A stretch of 64,000 bases of DNA from HNR sp040400085 (GCA_040400085.1 JBBAQX010000007.1:46286-110285); one strand, 5' to 3'; positions 34,129 to 43,389 are shown, counted from the stretch's first letter. Notes: generated by a model not told the origin, from the sequence alone. Program-made: numbers and translations.

Positions 34129-36531
34129 ATGAGCAATTTGATGATGAAGAATCAGAAGCAGGCCGGGCGGGACCTCTCTCCTCGGAGCGTTGTCCTCAAT
34201 AGCCTGTTTTTCGTGCTGACTATGGCTCTATCGATTGCCACGCTGTGGCCGATTTATCAGCACGTTCAGCTATTCGTGGTGCTCGGAGCTGCCCTTGTCG
34301 CAGGCTCGGCCGTGGCAATTATCGGCGCTGTCGCGAGGCTCAAATTCTGGTTGGTTGCTCTTCTCACGCTGGTGCTTTACCTTGTGCTTGGTTCGGGTCT
34401 CGCCGTCCCCGGATATGCAACCTCGGGCTTTATCCCCAGCGTTGACGGCGCCCGCGAACTGGTCTTTGCGACCGCGCTCGGGTGGAAACGTCTGCTCACG
34501 ATTGACGCGCCGGTCGGGCAATACGAGGCCCTGCTCGTACCCCCTTTTGTGTTGGTACTGCTCGGCTCCGTTGTGGGCCTTTCGGTAATCTTGCGCGCGA
34601 AGCGTTTTCAATCGGCAGGTGTGCTGGCCCCGATTGTGGTTTTTGTTTTCGGTATCGTCTATGGCGTGGCTACGGTACGTTCTCCGGTAGGGGAGATTTC
34701 CCCGCGGTGGTGGCTCGTGATCCAGGGATTCGCTCTCCTTGCCGTATCGATGATCTGGATGCTCTGGCGCGCCCGCCGACGCCGCTCGCTTGCTACCGCG
34801 GTCATGTCCTCCCTTGACGGGGCGCCTGTCGTGGCGAAGCAGGGCGCTTGGCCTCGCGTCCGTTCCGCATTTTCCGCACTTATTGTGCTTGCAATTGGTG
34901 CGGGTGTTGCTGCTGGGGCTGTGAGCGTTGTCTCTCCGTCGACGCCGCGTGAGGTGTTGCGGGATAGCGTGCAGAAGCCTTTCGATCCGAGGGACTACGC
35001 GAGTCCCCTCTCGGCGTTCCGAGAGTACCTCGCCGATGATACGGCTAACCAGACGATGTTTACGGTCGATGGTCTTCCCGAGGGTGGGCGGGTGCGCATT
35101 GCAACTCTTGACGCTTATGATGGCGTGCTGTATCGGGTTGGTTCGCCTAATACTCCCAGCGAGACGAGTGACTTTACCCGGGTTCCCTATCGAGTGGATC
35201 AGAGTGATCGCGACGGTTCCTCGGCCGAACTATCCTTTAGCATCGAGAATTATTCGGGGGTGTGGGTTCCCACCTCGGGGTGGCTTGAGTCAATCGATTT
35301 CGCTGGGCCAAGGGCGTCCTCCCTCACGAACTCGTTCTTCTTTAATCCGGGCGGGGGAACCGCCGCGGTAACGGTTGGTCTGAAGAGCGGGGACAGTTAC
35401 ACCCTTCGCGCGATTCTTGAGCCGCAGCCGTCCAAGGACGACCTATCGTCGCTGACTCCGGGGAGCGATGCGGTGCCGGACCTCGTCGATTTGCCGCCCA
35501 TCATCCGTTCAACGGTGAGGGACTGGGCTGGCGATGTGAAACAACCCGGCGGCAGGATTGTCGCTGTGATGGACGCGCTACACGAGGGGTATATCAGCCA
35601 CGGCCGCGATAGCGAGCCCTACAGTCGGTCCGGACATGCGCTCGATCGGGTGATCCAATTCCTCGATTCGCCCAGGTTGCTGGGAGATGCCGAGCAATAT
35701 GCGGTGACTATGGCGTTACTTGCCCGCGAGATCGGCTATCCATCCCGAGTAGTGTTCGGCTTCCTGCCTGAGAAAGGCAGCACGGCCGTGACCGGCGAGA
35801 ACGTGACGGCCTGGACCGAGATCAACACCAAGGAGCAGGGCTGGGTTACGATCGACGCGACTCCGGAGTGGAGAGAGATTCCGGAAGCGGAACCTCAAGA
35901 TCCGGAAAAGGTTTCTCACCCGCTGAGTGTCCCGCCGCCGCCGCCCGCAGAGACAGATGACACCGCTGTTCCGTATCGTCCCGATGGCGAGGACAGAAAG
36001 CCGGATGCGGAGATGCCGGCCTGGCTCGCTATCCTCCTGTTCCTGCTGCCAATTCTTGGTTGGGTGCTGCTCGTCGTGGCCATCGTGTGTCTTCCGTTTG
36101 TCGCTATTGTGTGGGCAAAACGTCGCCGGAGCCTGTCTCGTGAGCGTGCGGCGGAGCCGCTCGCACGGGTCACGGGGGCTTGGCGCGAGGTTGTCGATAT
36201 CGCCGTTGATCATGGCGAGCCGCTGCCGGGGGCTATGACCAGGCTCGAATACGCCGACCTCATCGGCAAGAACCGGGTGCGAGGCCTGGCGCGGGCCGCC
36301 GATAGGGCCGTTTTTAACGACGGGCCTGTTGATCCCGCGATTGTGCAGCATTTCTGGTCGGAGGTGCACGCGCTCCGTAAGGATTGGGATAAGACCATGA
36401 ATCGCCGCCAGCGGTTCAGGGCCAAGTTCTCGCTGCGTTCCCTCGGAATTATCGGCCGCGTCGGCACGGCAAGTGTTGATTCCGAACGCGCCCAGCGGCC
36501 CAACTCGGATACCTCGTTCATAAGTCTGTAG
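34129..36531 (+). CDS. TgpA-like membrane protein with a degenerate transglutaminase domain
   Basis: 800 residues: about seven N-terminal TM segments, a large outer domain, one further TM near residue 630 and a cytoplasmic tail, the TgpA layout. The transglutaminase core is recognisable, but the nucleophile position in LLGDAEQYAVTMALLA is Ala521 where active members have Cys, and the His position in GENVTAWTEI is Thr560. The Asp in WVTIDATPEW (Asp576) is kept. Classical catalysis is therefore not expected, and a binding or scaffolding role in the MoxR/DUF58 complex is more likely. It is last in the cluster. Confidence 0.88.
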   Translation: MSNLMMKNQKQAGRDLSPRSVVLNSLFFVLTMALSIATLWPIYQHVQLFVVLGAALVAGSAVAIIGAVARLKFWLVALLTLVLYLVLGSGLAVPGYATSGFIPSVDGARELVFATALGWKRLLTIDAPVGQYEALLVPPFVLVLLGSVVGLSVILRAKRFQSAGVLAPIVVFVFGIVYGVATVRSPVGEISPRWWLVIQGFALLAVSMIWMLWRARRRRSLATAVMSSLDGAPVVAKQGAWPRVRSAFSALIVLAIGAGVAAGAVSVVSPSTPREVLRDSVQKPFDPRDYASPLSAFREYLADDTANQTMFTVDGLPEGGRVRIATLDAYDGVLYRVGSPNTPSETSDFTRVPYRVDQSDRDGSSAELSFSIENYSGVWVPTSGWLESIDFAGPRASSLTNSFFFNPGGGTAAVTVGLKSGDSYTLRAILEPQPSKDDLSSLTPGSDAVPDLVDLPPIIRSTVRDWAGDVKQPGGRIVAVMDALHEGYISHGRDSEPYSRSGHALDRVIQFLDSPRLLGDAEQYAVTMALLAREIGYPSRVVFGFLPEKGSTAVTGENVTAWTEINTKEQGWVTIDATPEWREIPEAEPQDPEKVSHPLSVPPPPPAETDDTAVPYRPDGEDRKPDAEMPAWLAILLFLLPILGWVLLVVAIVCLPFVAIVWAKRRRSLSRERAAEPLARVTGAWREVVDIAVDHGEPLPGAMTRLEYADLIGKNRVRGLARAADRAVFNDGPVDPAIVQHFWSEVHALRKDWDKTMNRRQRFRAKFSLRSLGIIGRVGTASVDSERAQRPNSDTSFISL

Positions 36532-36553
36532 CCCGGTTGACCGGCGAAAGCGA

Positions 36554-36559
36554 TAGCAT
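36554..36559 (+). promoter_or_regulatory. -10 element of a leaderless promoter for proS
   Basis: TAGCAT is followed by TGACGG and GTG 36566, with no ribosome site. Confidence 0.6.
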
Positions 36560-36565
36560 TGACGG

Positions 36566-38329
36566 GTGCCTACACGTCTGACTAACTACTTTCTGAAGAC
36601 CCTCCGCGAAGACCCCTCCGAGGCGGAGGTGATCGGTCATAAGCTCCTGGTGCGAGCCGGCTATATCCGCAGGCAGGCCCCCGGCGTGTTTGCGTGGCTG
36701 CCCCTTGGGCTCCGGGTGAAGGCCCGCATTGAGCGGATTATCCGTGACGAGATGGAGGCCGCGGGTGCGCACGAGGTTCACTTCCCCGCGCTGCTTCCCA
36801 GGGAGCCCTATGAGGTCACCGGCCGCTGGGACGAATACGGCGACGGGCTCTTCCGCCTGCAGGACCGCAAGGGCGCGGATATGCTTCTCGCGCCCACCCA
36901 CGAGGAAGTCTTTACGCTCCTCGTGAAGGATCTTTACTCTTCGTACAAGGATCTGCCCCTGTCGATCTTCCAGATCCAGGACAAGTATCGCGACGAGGCC
37001 CGTCCCCGCGCAGGCCTGCTGCGCGGACGTGAATTCACGATGAAGGATGCCTATTCCTTCGATTACACGGATGCCGGGCTTGACGCCAGCTACCAGGCTC
37101 AGCGTGATGCCTACGAGCGCATTTTCACTCGCCTCGGCCTGGAATACGTGATCGTTAAGGCGGATGCTGGGGCGATGGGCGGCTCGAAGAGCGAGGAGTT
37201 CCTGCATCCCACCCCGATCGGCGAGGACACTTTCGTGCGTTCCGCGGGGGGATACGCCGCCAACGTCGAGGCCTACACGACGACGGTGCCCGAGGCGGTC
37301 CCGTTTGAGGGGCTTGCGCCTGCCCAGATTTTTCCGACCCCCGATACTCCGACAATTCAGACGCTGGTTGATAGCGCAAACGAGCATCACCCTCGCGATG
37401 ACGGTCGGCAATGGACTGCCGCTGACACGCTGAAGAACGTGGTTCTCGCGCTGGTTAACCCGGACGGAACTCGCGAACTCGTCATTATCGGTCTTCCGGG
37501 TGATCGCGAGGTGGATGCCAAACGCGCCGAGGTCGCTTTCCAACCGGCCGAGGTTGAGGCGGCCACGGAGGAAGACTTTGCCAAGTATCCCGGCCTCGTG
37601 AAGGGATACATCGGGCCGTGGTCGGAGAACGGCGCGGTTCTGGGGGAGGAATCTGTTACGGGCATCCGTTATCTTCTTGATCCTCGCGTGTCAGACGGAA
37701 GCGAGTGGATCACCGGAGCGAACATCGATGGGCATCACGTCTTTGGCCTCGTCGCGGGGCGTGACTTTGTCGCCGACGGGCTGGTAGAGGCTGCTGAGGT
37801 GCGCGCTGGCGATCCGGCGCCAGACGGTTCGGGCCCTGTTGAGCTTGCACGAGGTATGGAGATCGGGCACGTTTTCCAGCTTGGTCGTAAATATGCAGAG
37901 GTTCTTGGCCTCAAAGTTCTCGATGAGAACGGCAAACTCGTTACCGTGACCATGGGGTCTTACGGGATCGGCGTTACCCGCATCCTGGCGATTATTGCGG
38001 AGCTGAACAACGATGACAGGGGCCTGGTCTGGCCGGCGTCTGTTTCGCCCTTCGATATCCACGTGATTGCAACGGGGAAGGATCCGGCGATCTTCGAGGT
38101 CGCGGAGACTGTCGTGGCTGATCTGGAGAATTCCGGGGTCGAGGTGTTGTTCGATGACAGGCCGAAACTGTCGACAGGGGTGAAATTTGCCGATGCAGAA
38201 CTCATCGGTGTGCCCACCATCGTGATCGTCGGACGTGACGCTGCTGAGGGCTTCGTTGAGCTCTGGGATCGTCGTACCAACGAACGCACCAAGGTGGCGC
38301 TGGCAGATCTCGGTGCCGCCGTGAAATAA
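36566..38329 (+). CDS. proS: Prolyl-tRNA synthetase, bacterial type
   Basis: 587 residues. Class II motifs are visible: IRRQAPGVFAWLPLGLRV, QDKYRDEARPRAGLLRGREF (motif 2) and TMGSYGIGVTRILAII (motif 3), with the ProRS editing insertion between motifs 2 and 3 and an anticodon-binding C-terminal domain. It charges tRNA-Pro. Translation seems leaderless from GTG. nusA follows after 104 bp, without the rimP gene often found here. Confidence 0.96.
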   Translation: MPTRLTNYFLKTLREDPSEAEVIGHKLLVRAGYIRRQAPGVFAWLPLGLRVKARIERIIRDEMEAAGAHEVHFPALLPREPYEVTGRWDEYGDGLFRLQDRKGADMLLAPTHEEVFTLLVKDLYSSYKDLPLSIFQIQDKYRDEARPRAGLLRGREFTMKDAYSFDYTDAGLDASYQAQRDAYERIFTRLGLEYVIVKADAGAMGGSKSEEFLHPTPIGEDTFVRSAGGYAANVEAYTTTVPEAVPFEGLAPAQIFPTPDTPTIQTLVDSANEHHPRDDGRQWTAADTLKNVVLALVNPDGTRELVIIGLPGDREVDAKRAEVAFQPAEVEAATEEDFAKYPGLVKGYIGPWSENGAVLGEESVTGIRYLLDPRVSDGSEWITGANIDGHHVFGLVAGRDFVADGLVEAAEVRAGDPAPDGSGPVELARGMEIGHVFQLGRKYAEVLGLKVLDENGKLVTVTMGSYGIGVTRILAIIAELNNDDRGLVWPASVSPFDIHVIATGKDPAIFEVAETVVADLENSGVEVLFDDRPKLSTGVKFADAELIGVPTIVIVGRDAAEGFVELWDRRTNERTKVALADLGAAVK

Positions 38330-38379
38330 CCTCGTGGTTATGGCAGCCGTAAATTTCGGGTACCGTAGTTGAAGGCATG

Positions 38380-38397
38380 TGCGTCCCATCGGACGCA
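38380..38397 (+). promoter_or_regulatory. Leader hairpin before nusA
   Basis: TGCGTCC-CATC-GGACGCA forms a 7-bp stem with a tetraloop in the nusA leader, about 36 nt before GTG 38434, where one would look for NusA-linked autoregulation. The ribosome site AGAGGAGG at 38419-38426 lies outside the stem. Confidence 0.45.
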
Positions 38398-38433
38398 TTA
38401 CAGAAAATCACATATGAATAGAGGAGGCCGAAC

Positions 38434-39429
38434 GTGGAAATCGATCTCACCGTTTTGCGCATGATGGAACGCGAAAAAGACATTCCCTTTGTGGAGTTAG
38501 TCCAGATCATCGAGCAGGCCATCCTGACGGCTTACCTCAAGCACACGGCAGAAAACGACCCGACACCGGGTGAGACGCCCCAGGCAAGAGTCGTTCTTGA
38601 CCAGAAGACAGGACACCTTGCTGTTCTCGTCGCCGAACGCGATGAAGACGGTAACGTCATTGGCGAGGTTGAGGAGTCAACCGACGAATTCGGACGAATC
38701 GCGGCTTTCGCGGCGAAGCAGGTCATCAATCAGCGTTTGCGCGACCTCGCTGACGATGCGGTACTCGGTGAGTTCCGCAACAAAGAGGGCGACATCGTTG
38801 CCGGGGTTATCCAGCAGGGACCAAATCCGCGGATGATTCACATCGACCTGGGAACGGTCGAGGCTATCCTCCCGCCGGAGGAGCAGGTTGCTGGTGAGGA
38901 TTACACTCACGGCACGCGTATCCGCGTGTATGTAACCGCAGTGACCAAGGGGATGAAGGGTCCTCAGGTAATGGTGTCCCGCACACATCCCGGGCTCGTG
39001 CGTAAGCTTTTCGCGTTGGAGGTGCCTGAAATCTCGAGCGGCATCGTCGAGATTGTCTCCATCGCGCGTGAGGCAGGGCATCGTTCAAAGATCGCCGTCA
39101 AGGCCAACGATCCCAGCATTAACGCGAAGGGTTCGTGTATCGGCGAGCTCGGCCAGCGTGTGCGTGCAGTGACCGCGGAGCTGAACGGGGAGAAGATCGA
39201 TATTGTCGATTACTCGTCGGATCTGCCCGTGTTCGTGGCTAACGCCCTGTCTCCGGCAAAGGTAACAAGTGCCTTCATCCTGGATGCTGCGGCTAAGCAG
39301 GTTCGCGCGCTCGTGCCAGACTTCCAGCTGTCGCTTGCGATCGGCAAGGAGGGCCAGAATGCCCGCCTAGCCGCTAAGCTTACGGGCGCGAAGATTGACA
39401 TCCAGCCGGATTCCATTCTGGAAGACTAA
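38434..39429 (+). CDS. nusA: Transcription termination/antitermination factor NusA
   Basis: 331 residues, the short actinobacterial form: N-terminal RNA polymerase-binding domain (VELVQIIEQAILTAYLKH), S1 domain (VAGVIQQGPNPRMIHIDLG) and two KH domains (SIARAGH-like VSIAREAGHRSKIAV; DPSINAKGSCIGELGQRV; LAIGKEGQNARLAAKLTGAK). The acidic C-terminal repeats of E. coli NusA are absent. GTG 38434 is preceded by AGAGGAGG. It heads the nusA-ylxR-infB-rbfA series. Confidence 0.95.
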   Translation: MEIDLTVLRMMEREKDIPFVELVQIIEQAILTAYLKHTAENDPTPGETPQARVVLDQKTGHLAVLVAERDEDGNVIGEVEESTDEFGRIAAFAAKQVINQRLRDLADDAVLGEFRNKEGDIVAGVIQQGPNPRMIHIDLGTVEAILPPEEQVAGEDYTHGTRIRVYVTAVTKGMKGPQVMVSRTHPGLVRKLFALEVPEISSGIVEIVSIAREAGHRSKIAVKANDPSINAKGSCIGELGQRVRAVTAELNGEKIDIVDYSSDLPVFVANALSPAKVTSAFILDAAAKQVRALVPDFQLSLAIGKEGQNARLAAKLTGAKIDIQPDSILED

Positions 39430-39461
39430 GGGTTCCTGCGCGAAGAGATTCGTTGCTGTTC

Positions 39462-39518
39462 CGGTTGGTCACAGTTTCAGTGATTTCATCTCATGATCTC
39501 ACTAACCGTGACCAACCG
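39462..39518. repeat. Imperfect inverted repeat between nusA and ylxR
   Basis: CGGTTGGTCAC (39462-39472) pairs exactly with GTGACCAACCG (39508-39518). The inner GTT..GTGA / TCAC..AAC extends the stem with a bulge, and the loop GATTTCAT..ATGATC is itself partly palindromic. No T tract follows. It may attenuate transcription into ylxR-infB. Confidence 0.6.
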
Positions 39519-39558
39519 ATTCAGGACGTTGGGGGAAAGCGCACTGTGAGACAATGGT

Positions 39559-39807
39559 ATGATGGAACATCTACGAACGTGCATCGGGTGCCGTTCGCGT
39601 GCTGAAAGATCTGTCTTAGTCCGGCTCGTCGTCAACAACAACACAGTTATTGTGGATGATCGTGCCGCGTTAGAGGGCAGAGGCGCGTGGATTCATCCCG
39701 GTGTTGCATGCTTCGACAGTGCGAAAAAACGTAGAGCGTTTTCGCGCGCGTTTCGGACGAATCACTCGCCCGACACACAACCACTAGAGAACAGGCTGAA
39801 CGGCTAA
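39559..39807 (+). CDS. ylxR: YlxR family RNA-binding protein (DUF448)
   Basis: 82 residues. HLRTCIGCRSRAERSVLVRLV is the family hallmark with its Cys pair, and GRGAWIHPGVACFDSAKKRRAF completes the fold. YlxR is a small nucleoid- or RNA-binding protein encoded between nusA and infB in many bacteria. Start is ATG 39559 or ATG 39562; GACAAT six nucleotides before the latter could be a leaderless -10. An 87-bp gap precedes infB. Confidence 0.9.
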   Translation: MMEHLRTCIGCRSRAERSVLVRLVVNNNTVIVDDRAALEGRGAWIHPGVACFDSAKKRRAFSRAFRTNHSPDTQPLENRLNG

Positions 39808-39894
39808 TGGAAAACTAATGAGCGGCTCGAAATGAGACCCGTCCGTTTATAACGGTCTGCGCCTGTCTGGGCGTTAGACCCTGACAGGAGAATT

Positions 39895-42774
39895 GTGGCT
39901 AACCCACGCGTACACGAAGTCGCCGCCGATATGGGCGTCGATAGCAAAGTCGCACTTGCAAAACTTAAAGAGATGGGCGAGTTCGTTAAAGGACCGTCCT
40001 CGAGCATCGCACCGCCGGTCGCTCGCAAACTAAAAGCTGCCCTCGAGGCAGACGGAGCCGGTAAGAAGGCCGAAGAGCCCGCAGCCGCGGCAGCGGCCCC
40101 GGCCAAGAAGCCAGCGGCTCAATCGGCTTCGGCCGACGCGGCTAAGGCTGACCAGAGCACGGCTAACACCGGTGCTTCTAAAGCCGTCACGGCTGATGCG
40201 CCCGCTGCGGAAACGAAGCCGGCAGCGGCTAAGCCCGGTGCCAAGAAGCCCGCTATCGTTCCCGGCCCCGCGAAAGCGAAAGCTACGCCGGCTAAGGATG
40301 TAGCGGTAGAGGCCAAGACAGAACCAGAGGCAAAAGCGGCGACGAAAACTGAGGCGAAGCCGGATGCGGCTGAGCCGAAAGAATCCCCCGCAGATGCTGC
40401 CAAGACAGAAAACTCCGAGGCTCCTCGCCCGTCTCAGTCGGGTGCACCCCGTCCGGGAAACAATCCCTTCGCTTCGGCTCAGGGCATGGGCGCTACCCCC
40501 CGTCCCGGCGGACCCCGTCCGGGAAACAACCCTTTCGCTTCAGCGCAAGGAATGGGGACAGCTCGCAAACCAAGCCCCGGAAACATCCCTCGGCCGGTTG
40601 CTAGGCCCCAGTCGACCGGAGGCCCTGGACAGGGTCGCCCGGGCGGCGCAGGTCGTCCAGGCGGTCCCGGTCGTCCCGGTGGCGCAGGTCGTCCCGGTGG
40701 CGCAGGCCGTCCCGGCGGAGCGCCAGCGGGCGCAGGAGCTGGTGCTGGTGCTGGTGCAGCAGCAGGTGCCCCGGCTCGTCCCGGCGGTTTCGCTGGTCGC
40801 CCAGCAGGCGGTGGCGGACGTGGCCGCGGACCCGGTGGTGGTACCGCCGGTGCGTTTGGTCGCGGAGGCAGCAAGAGCAAATCACGTAAGTCGAAGAGGG
40901 CGAAGAGGCAGGAGTTCGAACTCCGCGAGGCACCTTCGCTTGGTGGCGTAAGCGTACCTCGTGGAGATGGTTCCACCGTCATCCGTCTCCGTCGCGGAGC
41001 GTCCATTTCTGACTTCGCCGACAAGATTGATGCTAGCCCCGGAAACCTCGTTACTGTTCTCTTCCACCTGGGTGAGATGGCTACCGCAACGGAGTCACTC
41101 GACCAGGCAACATTCGAAATCCTCGGAGACGAGCTGGGCTTCAAAATCCAGATGGTGTCGCCCGAGGACGAAGATCGCGAGCTCCTCGAGGGCTTCGATA
41201 TCGATCTCGAGGCAGAACTTGAAGAGGAAGGCGACGACGTACTCGTTGTTCGCCCGCCCGTTGTTACCGTTATGGGTCACGTTGACCACGGTAAGACGCG
41301 CTTGCTGGATGCTATCCGAAACGCAGACGTGGGAGCTGGCGAGGCTGGCGGAATCACGCAGCACATCGGTGCGTACCAGGTCAAGGCTATCCACGATGGC
41401 AAAGAACGTCCGATTACCTTCATCGACACCCCTGGTCACGAGGCGTTTACCGCTATGCGTGCCCGTGGTGCGCAGGTAACGGATATCGCGATCCTCGTGG
41501 TTGCGGCTGATGACGGCATCATGCCTCAGACGGTTGAGGCGTTGAACCATGCCCAGGCCGCAGGCGTACCGATCGTGGTTGCCGTGAACAAGATTGATAA
41601 GCCAGACGCCAACCCGGCTAAGGTTCGTCAGCAGCTCACCGAGTACAACCTGGTTGCCGAAGAATACGGTGGAGAGGTTATCTTCGTTGACGTGTCTGCT
41701 CGCGAGGGTACCGGCATCACTCAATTGTTGGATGCTGTGCTCCTGACAGCCGATGCAGGGCTTGACCTGCGTGCCAACCCGAATAAGGCAGCCCGAGGCG
41801 TCGCCATTGAGGCAAACCTTGACAAGGGCCGCGGTGCTGTCGCGACCGTGCTGATCCAGTCGGGAACGTTGCATGTTGGTGACGCTATCGTCGCGGGAAC
41901 GGCCTATGGCCGCGTTCGTGCGATGCTCAACGAGCACGGCGAGACGATGCAAGAGGCTGGACCGTCGCGTCCCGTTCAGGTGCAGGGGCTTTCAACGGTT
42001 CCCCGCGCTGGTGACACCTTCCTCGTTACCGAGGAAGACCGCACCGCTCGTCAGATCGCCGAGAAGCGTGAGGCGGCAGAACGTAACGCTCTGTTGGCTA
42101 AGGCTCGCAAGCGCATCAGCCTCGAGGACTTCACGAAGGCCCTCGAAGACGGCAAGGTTGAGGCTCTTAACCTCATCATCAAGGGTGACGTTTCCGGTGC
42201 CGTTGAGGCGCTCGAAGAGTCGCTGCTCAAGATCGAGGTCGACGATTCGGTTCAGCTGCGCATCATCCACCGCGGTGTTGGTGCGATTACCGAGTCCGAT
42301 GTCAACCTGGCCACGATCGACAACGCGATCATCCTCGGATTCAATGTTCGCCCCGACACCAAGGCGCGCGAGCGTGCCAGCCGTGAGGGCGTCGACGTGC
42401 GCTTCTACTCGGTTATTTACAACGCTCTCGAGGACATCGAGAACTCGCTTAAGGGACTCCTCAAGCCTGAGTTTGAAGAGGTCCAGTCCGGTGTTGCAGA
42501 GATCCGCGAGGTGTTCCGCTCTTCCAAGTTCGGAAACATCGCCGGTGTTATCGTGCGTTCGGGAACCATTACCCGAAACGCGAAGGCGCGCGTTATCCGC
42601 GACGGTATCGTCGTTGGCGACAACCTCGCTATCGAGTCGCTGCGTCGCTTCAAGGACGACGTCACCGAGGTTCGTACGGACTTCGAGGCCGGTATCGGTC
42701 TTGGCAAGTTCAACGATATCCAGATCGGTGACGAGATCGAGACGACCGAGCTCAAAGAGAAGCCCCGCGTTTAG
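39895..42774 (+). CDS. infB: Translation initiation factor IF-2
   Basis: 959 residues from GTG 39895 with CAGGAG just upstream. An N-terminal IF2N motif (VHEVAADMGVDSKVALAKL) is followed by a long Ala/Lys- and then Gly/Arg/Pro-rich linker with tandem duplications (RPGNNPFASAQGMG twice, GRPGGAGRPGG several times). The GTPase domain has VTVMGHVDHGKT, DTPGHEAF and NKID, and domains II-IV follow. It delivers fMet-tRNA to the 30S subunit. The Gly-rich linker is typical of actinobacteria. Confidence 0.96.
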   Translation: MANPRVHEVAADMGVDSKVALAKLKEMGEFVKGPSSSIAPPVARKLKAALEADGAGKKAEEPAAAAAAPAKKPAAQSASADAAKADQSTANTGASKAVTADAPAAETKPAAAKPGAKKPAIVPGPAKAKATPAKDVAVEAKTEPEAKAATKTEAKPDAAEPKESPADAAKTENSEAPRPSQSGAPRPGNNPFASAQGMGATPRPGGPRPGNNPFASAQGMGTARKPSPGNIPRPVARPQSTGGPGQGRPGGAGRPGGPGRPGGAGRPGGAGRPGGAPAGAGAGAGAGAAAGAPARPGGFAGRPAGGGGRGRGPGGGTAGAFGRGGSKSKSRKSKRAKRQEFELREAPSLGGVSVPRGDGSTVIRLRRGASISDFADKIDASPGNLVTVLFHLGEMATATESLDQATFEILGDELGFKIQMVSPEDEDRELLEGFDIDLEAELEEEGDDVLVVRPPVVTVMGHVDHGKTRLLDAIRNADVGAGEAGGITQHIGAYQVKAIHDGKERPITFIDTPGHEAFTAMRARGAQVTDIAILVVAADDGIMPQTVEALNHAQAAGVPIVVAVNKIDKPDANPAKVRQQLTEYNLVAEEYGGEVIFVDVSAREGTGITQLLDAVLLTADAGLDLRANPNKAARGVAIEANLDKGRGAVATVLIQSGTLHVGDAIVAGTAYGRVRAMLNEHGETMQEAGPSRPVQVQGLSTVPRAGDTFLVTEEDRTARQIAEKREAAERNALLAKARKRISLEDFTKALEDGKVEALNLIIKGDVSGAVEALEESLLKIEVDDSVQLRIIHRGVGAITESDVNLATIDNAIILGFNVRPDTKARERASREGVDVRFYSVIYNALEDIENSLKGLLKPEFEEVQSGVAEIREVFRSSKFGNIAGVIVRSGTITRNAKARVIRDGIVVGDNLAIESLRRFKDDVTEVRTDFEAGIGLGKFNDIQIGDEIETTELKEKPRV

Positions 42775-42801
42775 TCGCTAGGCTCACGCGAGCACCCAAT
42801 G

Positions 42802-42844
42802 AAGCGGGATGTCACGGTAACGATTCGTGGCATCCCGCTTTATT
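42802..42844 (+). terminator. Rho-independent terminator after infB
   Basis: A 15-bp stem, AAGCGGGATGTCACG pairing with CGTGGCATCCCGCTT (one T-G pair), encloses a 9-nt loop and is followed by TATT. rbfA, 60 nt on, must have its own promoter or rely on read-through. Confidence 0.8.
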
Positions 42845-42903
42845 GATACATAATTGATTCACCGTGGCCGCACCTGTGGCGTCACGGATCGGAAGGAAAA
42901 GAC

Positions 42904-43389
42904 ATGGCAGAGAACCCCAGGGTCAGGAAAATGGCCGAGCGGATCCAGCAGATTATTGCGAAGCGCCTGGAGAAGGGCCTGCGCGATCCCCGCATGGGTT
43001 TTGTCACGATTACGGATGTCCGTGTCACGGGAGACCTGCAGCACGCGAGCGTCTTCTATACGGTGTACGGAACAGACGAGGAGCGTGCCGATAGTGCGGC
43101 TGCGCTCAAGGCTGCTACGGGAATGCTTCGCACCGAGGTTGGTCGGAACATGACCACCAGGCTAACGCCGACGCTTGAGTTTATTCTTGATGGGATCCCC
43201 GAGACGGCGGATCACATTAACGACCTGCTGCGTACGGCTCGCGAGCGCGATCAGCAATCGGCGGAGCTTGCGGCCCAGGCCGAGTATGCTGGCGACGAGG
43301 ACCCGTATGTGAAGCCGCGCGACGAAGATGACTACGATGACGAAGATTTCGACGACGTAGCTGACGACGAGCCCTTGGCTAAGAACTAA
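42904..43389 (+). CDS. rbfA: Ribosome-binding factor A
   Basis: 161 residues. The KH-like fold is recognisable (RVRKMAERIQQIIAKRLEKG, GFVTITDVRVTGDLQHASVF, TRLTPTLEFILDGIPE). It matures the 30S subunit. A strongly acidic tail (DEDDYDDEDFDDVADDEP) extends the C terminus. ATG 42904 follows GGAAGGAAAAG. The end of the gene lies in a 17-bp tandem duplication shared with the convergent mutY. Confidence 0.94.
   Translation: MAENPRVRKMAERIQQIIAKRLEKGLRDPRMGFVTITDVRVTGDLQHASVFYTVYGTDEERADSAAALKAATGMLRTEVGRNMTTRLTPTLEFILDGIPETADHINDLLRTARERDQQSAELAAQAEYAGDEDPYVKPRDEDDYDDEDFDDVADDEPLAKN

Noticed and set aside
40440..40880. Separate Gly/Arg-rich genes inside infB
   Set aside because: Both strands give open frames because of the GC-rich linker; the linker belongs to IF-2.
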